A stretch of DNA of 64,000 nucleotides, taken from NCBI GenBank assembly GCA_016271365.2, contig CM057451.1, positions 370,967,501-371,031,500 of the forward strand. The letters run 5' to 3'. Both the position numbers and the translations under genes were made by a program. The stretch is from Neoceratodus forsteri. Taxonomy: Eukaryota > Chordata > Ceratodontiformes > Ceratodontidae. Below the pieces are notes generated by a model. It saw only the letters and a list, made by a program, of their open reading frames with translations, did not search any database and was not told where the DNA came from. Positions 22,066 through 32,766 of the stretch are shown here, piece by piece (within the stretch, counting starts at the first letter, position 1; every line of letters begins with the position of its first letter).

Positions 22066-23178
22066 GATCCTTGGAGAGGGGAATCCTTCCGGAACCCCTA
22101 AAGGAGGCGGTCATTCGACCACTCCTTAAAAAAAAAAAAACCTCCTTGGATCCAGTCGATCCAGCTAACTACCGACCTGTCTCTAACCTTCCTTTTGTGG
22201 GGATGGTTATTGAGATATGTTCTTTGTGCCCGGACAGGTTGATGCAGTCTCTATGCTAAATAGCTGCCTCTCTGAGATCAAAGACTGGATGAGCTCGAGT
22301 TGGCTGAGATTAAATCCGGATAATACTAAGGTGTTGGTTGTGGATCTGGGTCGCCGGGGGGCCGGTTCTGGAGCTGGGCTCATGTCAGGCCTGCAGCTTG
22401 ATGGTGTCCAGCTCTCTACCTCAGATCGGGTATGTAACCTGGGAGTTATTTTTGATGACAGTCTGACCCTGAAGTCTCAGGTGTCAGCTGTGGTCAAATC
22501 CTCATTTTACCATCTGAGGAATATCGCCCAGGTGAAACACTTGATTTCTGCAGGCGATCTCCCAACATTGGTCCAAGCCTTCATTACCACTCATCTTGAC
22601 TACTGCAATGCCCTCTACCTAGGGCTGTCCGGGGCTGATATCCGCCGCCTGCAGCTAGAGCAGAACGCTGCAGCCAGGCTGTTGACTGGTACCTCTAGGA
22701 CCAGTGATATTACACCTGTGCTGCGTGAACTGCACTGGCTGCCAGTTCGGTGGCGGATCACCTACAAGGTGGGCTTGCTTACCTTTAAAGCTCTACATGA
22801 ACAGGGACCCGACTATCTGAAAGATCTCCTGACTCCCTACTCCCCCAATCGTCCTCTCCGATCCGCCAATGAGGGACTGCTAGAGATTCCCAGGGTTAGT
22901 CTTAAAACATCTGGAGTGCATGTTTATTCATTTGCAGCACCAACCCTGTGGAATTCTCTACCTCGTCGGTTAAGAGAATGCTTGACTGTCAGCAGTTTTA
23001 AATCTATGCTGAAAACAAATTTATTTTCTTTGGCCTTCCCTAATGAGTTGATTAATTAATTGATTTTTAAAATGTTATTATTTTAATGATTTATATTGTA
23101 TTTATATTTTTATGTTCTGTACAGCGCCTTGATTATGAAAGGCGCTATATAAATAAAGTTTTGCTTGCTTGTTTGCTT
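22066..23178 (+). mobile_element. L2 LINE, plus strand, with RT core deletion
   Basis: The 3' end has the L2-type hairpin GCGCCTTGATTATGAAAGGCGC, then TATATAAATAAAG, and a short (TTGCTTGC)n tail. The coding body is recent-looking, but about 250 codons of RT are missing. The 5' end is truncated at about 22066. The following 23179-23465 has no recognised content beyond an A-run at 23330-23350. Confidence 0.88.
22071..23059 (+). pseudogene. L2 ORF2 remnant lacking the RT active site
   Basis: The first 50 codons are the RT fingers: AVIRPLLKKKKTSLDPVDPA and YRPVSNLPFVGMVIE. The sequence then jumps near 22215 to the region after the catalytic YADD box. There a 280-codon open frame (22217-23059) begins with SMLNSCLSEIKDWMSSSWLR and DNTKVLVVD, then TTHLDYCNALYLGLSG, LQLEQNAAARLLTG and LHWLPVRWRITYKVG. 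Motifs A, B and C are absent, so no polymerase activity is possible. The long undamaged frame indicates a young copy that was deleted before or during insertion. Confidence 0.9.
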
Positions 23179-23465
23179 GATTATACAGGTGATTTTATTA
23201 CTTCCGTTTCCCTTGGTCAGTTCCTATTGGAAATACCTCTTTGATCATGCATCCACAAGGTTTCTGACAAGAACTTGTCAGATTCCTGCAAGCAGCTGGC
23301 CTCTTGGGTCAGAAGAAGGTCAAACCCCTTTAAAAAAAAAAAAAAAGAAAAGAAAATTCAGTCTTTTCTCTGTGTGCCTTTGCTGACACTGGCATGTACA
23401 TAGAATTACAATAAAAAAAACATACATGTAACAGAATAATATCTACAAATAAGGGCTAGCAGCTG

Positions 23466-23889
23466 GGCAACTCACCACAAGGAGTGCCATGCGGACCTGG
23501 CAAGTGGGCATGTGTGACCTCAATCCGATGAGGCAGTTAGCGTGTGGCGAATCCAGGGCTATGTAAGTATACCTTTTACTCTCATCCACATAAGTCATGG
23601 ACCCATATTAACTAGATTTATATTCCCCATGGTTGGTTTTTCAATTTGGTAAATGTTAAACACAGCCCTATCCATATAACTGACCATGCCAAGGCTATCT
23701 TGACCCTAAAATGAAAGAACCCAGGGAGGGTCCTCCTCCCTTGAAATTCCCAAATTACTTATTAGGAAACATGGATTTTAAAAACTGTTTATCAGACCAG
23801 TGGAAACAATATCTACAGGCAAATCAAGACATGGCTCCTAGTAAGGCGATCCTAGGATGCAGGAAAAGCATTTACGCGTGGGGAGACAA
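23466..23889 (+). pseudogene. L1a ORF2 piece 2: endonuclease C-terminal part and linker
   Basis: In one frame VSVWRIQGYVS, then in the next FTLIHIS/YTFYSHPHKSHGP, match the end of the L1 endonuclease (the LVDVWR and YTFYSHPHKS blocks). After a further shift KFPNYLLGNMDFKNCLSDQW (from 23750) is the start of the linker before RT. It ends at 23889, where DIRS C begins inside the frame. This is the segment missing after 14920. Confidence 0.75.
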
Positions 23890-24080
23890 GAAAAAATTAC
23901 TCACCTTAGTAATTGCTTTTCTTCTCATGGAGTCTTGCTATATTATAACAATAGCAGTCAGCCACTGCAGCTGAACTGCCCCGGAGAGGAAGGAGTTAAC
24001 TCCAGAAGATCTGGAGTTCTACAGCGCGAGGGCGCTGTGCCCAAAGCTCTATCTGGCAGTTTCAAATGAAACTGTCAGAT
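23890..24080. repeat. DIRS C left (3') ITR with terminal extension
   Basis: 23928-24078 pairs with 29391-29545 in inverted orientation. The outer 23890-23927 is the extension, with the palindrome ATTACTCACCTTAGTAAT (sense GTGAGT at 23904-23899). The ITR itself is full of hairpins: AACTCCAG ... CTGGAGTT around 23996-24018 and CAGCGC ... GCGCTG at about 24021-24036. Confidence 0.9.
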
Positions 24081-24431
24081 CTTTACGAAGCTAACATCAA
24101 AGGACGGAAAGTCTGTGTGGAAAAACTACACTAGCCCATGGCTACCTACTAGTAGTAATAACAACAATATAAAGAACAAAGAAACACCAGAGCCATAATA
24201 ACAAAATTGATGGTATTATGGTTCGCTTTACCACCCTTGACAAGCACATATGAACCCCCCTTCCCCAAAGACTCAAGTCCAGGAAGGGGCAATATAAATA
24301 ACCTAAATGAAACAATCTAGATCCCTAACCCAAAGGAAAAGAGGGTAAGGGAAAACTACAATGGCATGACACAGTGCTTGCACTAATTCGCCACCTACCC
24401 AAGTAGAAGTTCTGAGAGGGTAGGAGGAGGG

Positions 24432-24531
24432 GTATATATAGCAAGACTCCATGAGAAGAAAAGCAATTACTAAGGTGAGTAATTTTTCTTCAAACACCAT
24501 GAAGTCTTGCTATATTATAACAATAGCAGAT
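24432..24531. repeat. DIRS C internal complementary region
   Basis: The first half is the reverse complement of the left outer end, from TATAGCAAGACTCCATGAG to GGTGAGTAATTTTT. The second half, CTTCAAACACCATGAAGTC then TTGCTATATTATAAC, is the reverse complement of the right outer end. GTGAGT on the plus strand is at 24475-24480. Confidence 0.9.
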
Positions 24532-24589
24532 TACACAGCAGTACTCTCCATGGAGGAGGTCAGAACCTCACTTAGGAAATAGACTCAAG

Positions 24590-25560
24590 CACAGCTGTGC
24601 CAAACCGAGCATCTCTCCTGGACTGGACATCCAGGGAATAATGCTTGGTAAAGGTGTGAACTGTCTTCCAGGTAGCAGCTTGACAAATCTCCAGAATGGG
24701 ATGTCTCTAGCAGCCGCTAGAGACGAGCTGTACCCTGGTGGAGGGCCTCAATCCTGAGGGGGTACTCTACCCAGTTTCTGATAACAGAATTGGATACAAG
24801 AAACAATCCACCTTGCAATTGTTCTCTTAGTGGCAGGTTTCCTTGCCAACCTCGCCATAGGTAAGAAAGAGTTGGAGGGATTCAACCTATGACCTCTGGT
24901 GCGCTTCTAAATAGTAGCTTAAGGCTCTTTGACATCCAAGCTGTGCAGTCTCCTCTCACCTGAGGAAGAATGCTCAGTGAAAAATACTGGGAGAGAGATA
25001 GATTGATTCAGGTGGAAATCAGAAACCACCTTAGGCAAAAACTTTCTATTAGTCCTAAGGACTACCTTATCTCTGTGGAAAGAGATAAAATCTTCTTCCA
25101 CTGACAGGGCCTGTAGCTCACTTATGCCTGGCAGAGGTGATAGCTACTAGGAAAACGGTTTAAGTTAAATACTTGAGCTCTGCAGAAGACAGAGGCTCAA
25201 AGGGGGTTGCATTAACTGAGCAATGCAAATATTCAGGTCCCAGGCGGGAGCTGGTTCCCAAAAGGAGGGTTAGTATGAAGTAACCCTTTAAAAACTTGGA
25301 GAACAACGGTGAGAAGAAAGGGAGGCAGGCTTCCTGCTTGACACAAAACAGAGACAGCTGCCAGATGAACCTTCAGGTAGCTGGTCTAAGGCCTAGGGAA
25401 TTCAGATGGACCAAATAGTCCAGTATAATGGGAAGATGAGCAGATTCTGGGATAATCTGCCCTCAGAGCACCAGATGGAAAACCTTCCACTTAGAATTAT
25501 AAGTGGTTCTAGTGGAAGGCTTCCTTGAAGCCTTTAAATATCCATGACACCTTGAGAAAG
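24590..25560 (-). pseudogene. DIRS C tyrosine recombinase, heavily broken
   Basis: The clearest open piece (24919-25101) reads DFISFHRDKVVLRTNRKFLP and KVVSDFHLNQSISLPVFF, the segment between the catalytic Arg and the HxxR box. Toward the 3' end (24590-24680) FTKHYSLDVQSRRDARFG carries the nucleophile Tyr. The HxxR box has decayed: the codon expected for His is CCC, so it reads RPSTR. Upstream to 25560 the N-terminal domain is recognisable only in pieces. It is the most damaged recombinase of the C/F pair. Confidence 0.8.
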
Positions 25561-25567
25561 GTGTAAG

Positions 25568-27460
25568 TCAGCAATTTCTAGCCCTCAAGAGCCAAGCCTT
25601 GAGGTGGAGGGATTTGAGGTCCGGATACCACACTCTCCCTGTGCACAGGCCAGTAAGTCGTGGACTCTGGGCAGGCTCAGGGCAGGGTGGACTGCCAAGG
25701 ACAGGAGCAGAGGGTACCAGGGCTGTCTGGCCTAATCTGGGGCAATCAGAATCACTCTGCAAGGTTGGAGATCTGATTTTTACTAGTACCCTGAAAAGGA
25801 GAGGAAAGGGGAAAGGCATACAGGAACTTCCTTTCCAGTCCAACAGAAAGGCGTCCAGAGGACTGAGCCCAGAACTGAGGCCTGCAACAGAAAAGAGGAA
25901 GTTGGTGGTTGTCTGGGGCTGCGAAAGATCTATCTGAGGAGTGCCCCATCTGGCAAAAGACAGACCCCAGCACTTGTGGATTCAGAGCCCATTCGTGATG
26001 GCCCTGAGAAATTCTGCTGAGGGCGTCCGCCAGGACATTGTCCTTCCCTGGGAGATGAACCGCTATCAGGGAGGTGTTCAGGGAGTAAGCCAGAGACCAC
26101 AACTTCATTGCTTCGGTGCACAAGGCTGAAGACCGAGTGCCCCCTTGCTTGTTGATGTACAACACTGTGGTGGTATTGTCTGTCCTGACTTGAACCACTT
26201 TGTTCTGGACAGAATCTGAAAACACCCGAAGAGCTAAAAAGACAGCTCTGAGTTCCAAAAGACTTGATGTGGAGCAGAGACTCCTGAGGAGACCATACCC
26301 CTGAGTGGAAGGTCGCCTAGGTGAGCCCCCACCCCTAACAGGGAGGCATCCGTGGTGAGGGTGAGGGAGTGAGAAATGGGAATGAAGGAACCCCTGTCTT
26401 AAATTGCTCTGGACCTGCCACCAGTGGAGGGCTAGGATCAGAGTTTGAGTAACTGGGACCAACTTGGTAAGGGTCCTTCCTTTGAGACCAATAGGCCCTC
26501 AAATGGAACTGAATGTCCCTCATCTGGAATCTTGCTCCTGCACGACAGCTGTGGAAGCAGCCATGTGCCCGAGGAGTTGCAGAAAATGCCTTGCTGGTCG
26601 AGAGGACCAGAGGGTAAAGGAGGATGCCAGGCGATGAGTCTGTCCACCCTTTCCGAGGGAAGAAAAGCCCTGGCTAACCTTGTGTTCAATTCTGCGCCTA
26701 TGAAAGTTAGGACCTGAACTGGTTCCAGAACTGACTTTGGTAAGTTTAGCAGGAATCCAGGGAAGTGAGAAGCTGCTGGGTGACTTGCAAGTGGATTCAC
26801 CTGACCTGGAGACTGACCCACAATGAGCCAGTCGTCCAGGTAGGGAACACAGCAACCCCTTGCCTTCTTAAGTGAGCCACTACTACAGCGAGACATTTTG
26901 TGAAAACCCTTTGGCGAGAGGTAAGGTCAAGGGCATTGCCCTGAACTGGTAGTGGCCTGAGGGCAGTTCGAACCTGAGGTACTTTCTGTGAGAAGGCCTG
27001 ATCAGAACATGAAAATAGGGTATCCTTGAGGTCCAGGGAAGCTAGCCAGTCCCCTGGCTCTTAGGGGAAGGCAATATCATTGCCAGAGTCAACATTTTGA
27101 ACTTTGGTTCAACAGATGCTTGTTCAAGTATCTTAAATCTAGAATGGGCCGCCATTCTCCTGTCTTTTTTGGGGTAAGAAAGTATCTTGAATAAAGCCCC
27201 TTGCCCTGATGGCAAGGAGGAACCCTTTCCACTGCTTTGCAGTCCAGCAGAGCAGAAACCTCTGCTTCCAAAGCAAGGGATTCTGAAGGATTTGCAGGTG
27301 GAAATGCCTGGCTCTCATCTTTGGAAAGTGTTTGAAGCTGAGAACTCAGACCCTGGCCTATATTACCTCCAGAACCCATCTGTCCAGAAGTTAGGGACAG
27401 CCAGTTCCGCTGAAATAGGCCAACCTGCCCCCACTGGTACAGGAGAATCGGCCCTGACAC
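25568..27460 (-). pseudogene. DIRS C reverse transcriptase-RNase H, broken
   Basis: RT begins at about 27460, with SLALEAEVSALLDCKAVERV and then KKTGEWRPILDLRYLNKHLL (27089-27460). The YxDD box is intact in CVPYLDDWLIVGQS (26438-26896), followed by LPKSVLEPVQVLTFIGAELN. RNase H spans 25752-26462 with LLELRAVFLAL (Glu), QVRTDNTTTVLYIN (Asp) and GKDNVLADALSR (Asp). The tail has FAAPDNHQLPLFCCRP and KFLYAFP. Frameshifts lie near 26900-27080 and 26300. It overlaps gag closely at 27460. Confidence 0.88.
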
Positions 27461-27464
27461 CCCA

Positions 27465-29086
27465 TCAGGGTGCCTGCTTAGCAGCAGCCTTAGGCTGAGG
27501 GAGGGGGACGGCCACTTGTGCCACGTCTACCCCTGCCTCTGAAGAAACCCCTCTGCGAGACAGCAGAGGAGGCTTGAAATTGGTTAAAAGGCCTGGAAAA
27601 GGGCCTGCCCCTACCTCTGGGAGCATGCCTTTGTGGCATGGCATGCTTCTCCTTAGCCTGGGCACTTTTGTAGGTAGTTCTGTATTCACCCCAAAAAGAG
27701 AATTTCCCACTACAGGAAAAACCATAGCCTTTGACTGGGTATCTTGGGACAGATTAGTGCATCTGAGCCATGCCAACCTATGGGAAGCTACAGAAGTGGC
27801 CATGACCCTAGAAGAAACATCATCAACAGCAGTATGAAATTGAACTTTAGAGGCTTCAATGCCATCAGCAGCCACCTGTTCCAACTCACTAGCCAGCTGG
27901 CCATGGGCCTGCTTGGCTAACTGCAATACTGTGTCCCACCTAGATTTCTGATATCTAGCTACATGCCTATATAATTTGCCTGCCTGAGTCCCAAAGAAGC
28001 TGCCATATACTGTTTCTTCGCCATGGCATCAATCTTCCTGGAATCCTTATCAGGAGGATGTGAGGCCAGAGGAATATTAGCCTTGTCACAGGTTGCAGCT
28101 TGTACCACACCTACATGACTACACTGCTCAGTAAGGAAGTCTGTATCCGAGCCTGACAAAGTATACCTTCTGTCCATTTTTTATCTACAGGAGGGACAGA
28201 GTGAGGATTTTTAAAATCTTTGTTGTTTGCTTCCTAAATGACTTATGCAAAGGAATAGACAACCCCTAGACTCTGAATATCCATCATTTCCACATAACCA
28301 GGCTCCTCTTGCTCATCCACAGCCTCCTTAAAGGAAGCTGGAGGGTTTCTGCAACCTTTTGTAAAAACTAAAGAAAGAAGGGACTCAGACAGAAAAGGAG
28401 GAGATTCTAAAGGTCTGTCTGGAGAAATGTCCGTTCAATGGGCACGCCCAGACCCCCAGCCACACATATATTGATCAAATTCCTCCTCCCTCCTGTGGTT
28501 CATAAAATTCCTCAACTTCAAAATCCTGAACCACTGGGACTGAACGAACCAACCTTTTACCAGCTGTTGGTGGTTCTACAGATCCCTGAGACAGTGACTG
28601 GACAATCTGAATGGCTTTAGCTATCTCTGCAGCAGTTGGAGACACAATTTTGGACTCAGACCTACTGATTTCCTTGTCTTTTACTTGGGACTGGTTCCTC
28701 TGAACCAGCCTTCCTTTGCCCGAGGATCGCCTAGCCCTGGTCAGAGGGCACTCCTCCTGGTCCAGTGGGTACTGGACCGGGCTGGCCATCCGGGTCAGCG
28801 GACTTTTTGGCCTCTCGCCCTGAGCGGCCCAATCTCTTCTCCAGGGTGGCTGCAGGGAAATTTTACACACCTGGCAGTCTGACAGGAGGTGGTCAGCCCC
28901 AGACAATAAACACAGTGGTGTGTGGGTCAGCCTTTGCAAAGGCGCCCCCACAGACATCACAGTGTTGAAACCCAGTGGGCCCGGTTTTTCTTTTGGTTTC
29001 TCGACATAATGCCAGCCTAACCAAAACTTGCCCTTTTGATGGCAGTGACAGGCAAGACACCCCTTATCGGTTCCTAACCGTGTCAC
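27465..29086 (-). pseudogene. DIRS C gag-like ORF1, broken
   Basis: The 5' part (28475-29086) carries the CCHC knuckle, frameshifted by one base: HHCVYCLGL in one frame, ADHLLSDCQVC in the next. It then has PAQGERPKSPLTR-like charged sequence. The middle (27959-28177) has RRYTLSGSDTDFLTEQCSHV and DAMAKKQYMAASLGLRQANY, a block shared with E and F and probably part of the capsid-like domain. 27465-27926 covers the C-terminal part, with LASELEQVAADGIEASKVQF. Function as a nucleocapsid protein is inferred from position and the knuckle. Confidence 0.8.
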
Positions 29087-29390
29087 GGGTATTTGAAAAA
29101 CGTTATAATTCGCTTTTTAGAACCGATAAGAACCGGAACCGCACTCTAAAACCCACTGTACACTTTTAAAATGCAGAAAAAAAACCGATCGGTTCAAACC
29201 GAACCGATAATTAATTTTCCACACAGACTTAAATTTTAGTACTTACGGTTACCAGATAGAGCTTTAAAACCGAAATGCGGTAAAATAATAACTTTGCCGT
29301 TCAAATGAACCGAAAATACCGCTGAACCGAGAATGAACCGAGCTGAAGGAGCTGATCTCCGGAGCGACTGTTCAGTGAAGCGGAGTAAAG

Positions 29391-29555
29391 AATCTGACAG
29401 TTTCATTTGAAACTGCCAGATAGAGCTTTGGGCACAGCGCCCTCGCGCTGTAGAACTCCAGACCTTCTGGAGTTAACTCCTTCCTCTCCGGGGCAGTTCA
29501 GCTGCAGTGGCTGACTGCTACTGTTATAATATAGCAAGACTTCATGGTGTTTGAA
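29391..29555. repeat. DIRS C right (5') ITR
   Basis: Inverted partner of 23928-24078, with about three differences. It ends near CATGGTGTTTGAA, just before L1a resumes. The unit AATCTGACAGTTTCATTTG at 29391 has the same self-complementary structure as the left copy. Confidence 0.9.
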
Positions 29556-29867
29556 TGACCTCTGTAGCCCATTATAAGAGGCAATTACAGGAGAAGAGGG
29601 TGAATCTGGAATCCTAATTGAAAGATTTGGAACGAAGAGTGGCAGATGGCAACTAGAGAGGCACTGAATGCTTTATTGCTGGGTGAGGCACGAAAATCCT
29701 GGTTGTTTTTGAAAAAGCAATTCTTTGAATGGGAAAATAAACCTGGCTCCATGCTGGCGAAACTGATATGAGGGAGTCAGGGGTCTACCCTGGTCTCGGT
29801 CATTAAGGACACTCAGGGGGGCATACTGCAGGAAAAGGGACACATCTGTGAGAGATTTAGACACTTA
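29556..29867 (+). pseudogene. L1a ORF2 piece 3: pre-RT linker
   Basis: From about 29660 one frame reads TECFIAG and, after a shift, SWLFLKKQFFEWENKPGSML, followed by AKLI, a stop, GSQGSTLVSVIKDTQGGILQ and EKGHICERFRHLY. This is the L1 linker block just before RT, in which a Lys/Glu-rich helix precedes a conserved QEKGHIxxxFxxxY motif. It ends at about 29867, where a CR1-like 3' tail starts. Confidence 0.78.
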
Positions 29868-32751
29868 TACATAGAAACATAGACTTTGACGGCAGATAAG
29901 GACCACTTGGCCCACCCAGTCTGTCCATTTCCCTTCCTATTGGATAAGTTGCAGATTCTAGTTAATCAACAGCCTACTTCCTGCAACCCCCCACTACAAT
30001 TGCCTTATGTCTGTCCCATGCATGTTTGAATTCCCCCACTGTTTCAGACCCAACAACCTCCCCAGGAAGGCTGTTCCATGCATCCACCACTCTCTCAGAG
30101 AAAAAAAATTTCCTCACATTACCCCTGAGCCGTCCCAACCTCTATCTTTAAATTGTACCCCCTTGTTCTTACACATCTCTTTTTCTGAAAGATGCTACCC
30201 TCCTGGACTTTGTTGAGTCCCTTGAGGTTCTTAAAAGCTTCTACTATGTCCCCCCCGTCCCTCCTTTCATCAAGGGTATACATATTAAGCTCTCTCAGTC
30301 TCTCTTCATATGGTTTCTGATGCAGACCCTGCACCATTTTAGTTGCCCTCCCCTGGACTGCTTCCATCCTGTCTATGTCCTTGCGTAGATGGGGTCTCCA
30401 AAACTGCACACAGTATTCCAGATGGGGTCTCACCAACTGTCTGTACAGAGGGATAACCACTTCCCTTTTTCTACTTGTGATGCCCCATCCTATGCATCCC
30501 AGTATCCCCCTGGCTCTCCTTACTGACTTCTCACATTGCTTACCCACCTTTAGGTCATCTGATATGACTACCAAGTCCCTTTCCATTTTTGTTGTTGTTA
30601 GTACCTCCCCTGCTATTGTGTACTCTTCTCCTGGTTTTCTGTTTCCCAGGTGCATTAATTTGCACTTCTCTGCACTGAATCTAAGTTGCCATATGTCTGA
30701 CCATTCCTCCAACCTTGCCAAGTCCCTTCTCATCCTTTCTACCCCCCTTGTGTATCAACTCTGTTACAGATCTTTGTGTCATCTGCAAAGAGGCATACCT
30801 TTCCCTCCAGACCCTCTGCAATGTCACCTATAAAGATGTTAAAGAGGACTGGACCCAGTACTGAGCCCTGAGGTACTCCACTAGTAAACCCCTTCTTCGG
30901 AATGTGTTCCATTCACTATTACTTTCTGTGTCCTGTTGTGCAGCCATTTTGCTACCCAGGCTACCACCTGGAACCCACTCCCAGGCTAGCTAACTTGATT
31001 ATTAGTCTTTTGTGCGGGGCTGTGTCAAATGCTTTGCTAAAATCTATGTAGGCCATATCCACAGCTCTTCCCTGGTCTATTACTTTGGTCACCCAGTCAA
31101 AGAAATCAATTAAGAGTCGTCTGACATGACCTTCCTGCTGTGAATCCATGCTGCTTTGGGTCCTGTGCCCTGCTGGCCTCTAGGTACTCAACAATTCTTT
31201 CTTTCAGAAGTGATTCCATCATTTTCCCTACCACTGAGGTCAAACTTACAGGTCTGTAGTTTCCTGCTTCTGACTTGCTCCCACTTTTGTGAAGGGGAAT
31301 CACATCTGCCCTCCTCCAGTCCTCAGGTACCACACCATCCTCCCATGATTTGTTAAAAAGTGTGGTCAGTGGTGTCACTAGGTCCTCCCTTAGTTATTTT
31401 AGGATTCTGGGGTGAATCCCGTCAGGCCCCATTGCTTTGGCCACCTTGAGTTTTAGGAGTTCTTTCAGGACTCTTTCTTATGTAAATGGACTGGTGTCAA
31501 CCTCCCTACCCAGAATGCTTCTATTGTCTGGTTTAGGTAACGCCTCCTCATCTTCTTTTGTGAATACTGAGCAAAAGTATTCATTCAGTATCTCTGCCTT
31601 TTCACTGTCTCCCTCTGCCCACCTCCCCTCTCCTTTATTAATCTTCACTATTCCTCCCTTAACCTTTCTATGCTCCCTAATGTACCTATAAAAGGTTTTA
31701 TCCTTCTTAACTGAGCTGGCTATTCTTCCCTCAGTTTGGGCCTTTGCTATTCTCACTGCCTTCCCCACTTCTTTCTGCTTTAATTGATACAGTTCCCTGT
31801 CGTGCTCCTTCTGTGATTCCTTATACTTTTGGAATGCAGCCTTTTTTTCCTTAACTTTCCCTGCCACCTCTTTTGAGAACCATAGTGGTTTTTTACTCCG
31901 CTTTGTTTTCTTTATTTGTTTCACACAAAGGCTTGCTGTCTCTATGACAGCAGTTTTGATTTTTCTCCATTTTCTTCCACCCCCTCCTTTTTGGCCATTT
32001 GCTAGTGCATTCCTTAGGTATTCACCCATTTTGCCAAAGTCGGCCCTTCTAAAGTCCAGTATCCTTGTTTCTGTATGGCTTGTCTCCATGGTTGTGTTTA
32101 TTGTGAAGCACACTGTGCATTGGTCACTTGTTCCCAGATGTCTAATGACTTCTAAATTTCTGATCCTCTCTCCATTTGAGAGTACCAGGTCTAGTATTGC
32201 TCCCTCCCGAGTGGGTTCCAACACTAGCTGTCTAAGGCCTGCCTTTCGCAGGGCACGAATGACCCTGCTCTTGGATGTGGCTGCAGTATGTCAGCCAGCT
32301 AACATCTGGCATATTCAGGTCCCCATCAACAGTATCCCTTTTTCAGCCATTTTGAGAATATCTCTATCATTTTCTTGTCCATTTCCTTCCCTTGAGACGG
32401 GGGTCTGTATACAACCCCTGTGCGGATTGTGATGCCATTCCCTGTCTCCAAGGTGACCCAGAGTGCCTCTTGTCCTCCCCCTTTACTTTTTAGTTCTGTA
32501 GCTGTGATCCCTTCCCTTATGTATAGAGCTACTCCACCTCCTCTTTTACCCTCCCTCCCTGTCCCTTCTGTAAACTGTGCACCCCGGTATGTTGACATCC
32601 CAGTCATGGTTCTCCATGTACCATGTTTCCGTGACTGCCACAATATCCAATTTTTCATCTTCCATCAGGGCTACTAGATCAGGAACCTTGTTTCCCAAAC
32701 TACAGGCATTGGTACTCACTGCCTTCCATTCTACCTGGTACAGTTTCTGTT
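29868..32751 (-). mobile_element. CR1-like LINE, minus strand, inserted in L1a
   Basis: The tail at the left (AACATAGACTTTGACGGCAG, GGCCCACCCAGTCTGTCCAT) matches the CR1-like 3' UTR. At 2.88 kb this is the longest CR1-like copy here and includes part of the endonuclease. The 5' end abuts L1a at a 15-bp perfect inverted repeat (32734-32766). L1a protein stops at 29867 and resumes after 32766. Confidence 0.88.
30119..32658 (-). pseudogene. CR1-like ORF2 (endonuclease to RT to C-terminus), broken
   Basis: Just upstream of 32640 the endonuclease has LDIVAVTETW. 32326-32658 continues GGGVALYIREGITATELKSK and TGVVYRPPSQG. A 248-codon open frame (31478-32224) covers the end of the endonuclease (TREGAILDLVLSNGERI) and a long Lys-rich linker. 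RT follows: DWRRADVIPLHKSGSKSEAG (31106-31378), AYIDFSKAFDTAPHKRL (30961-31149, motif A) and [14 protein letters not shown] (about 30780, FADD). The C-terminal 204 codons (30119-30733) contain RLEEWSDIWQLRFSAEKCK. Several frameshifts interrupt it, but the motifs are intact. Confidence 0.88.
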
Positions 32752-32766
32752 AGAAACTGTACCAGG
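32734..32766. repeat. Perfect 15-bp inverted repeat at the CR1/L1a junction
   Basis: CCTGGTACAGTTTCT (32734-32748), a GTT loop, then AGAAACTGTACCAGG (32752-32766). The left arm belongs to the CR1-like 5' end and the right arm to the junction with L1a. Confidence 0.9.

Larger units (their letters stand above)
23890..29555 (-). mobile_element. DIRS element C
   Basis: This is a 5.67-kb DIRS copy in the order gag, RT-RH, recombinase. Its ITRs differ at only about three of ~150 positions, so it inserted recently. It closely resembles F in coding sequence and terminal extension but has a different inner ITR. It sits inside the L1a linker: L1a protein ends at 23889 and resumes at about 29556. Confidence 0.93.

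Noticed and set aside
25568..27460. RT-RNase H genes read as an endogenous retrovirus
   Set aside because: No LTRs, protease, DDE integrase or envelope. RT motifs YLDDWLI and the inverted repeats are those of DIRS.
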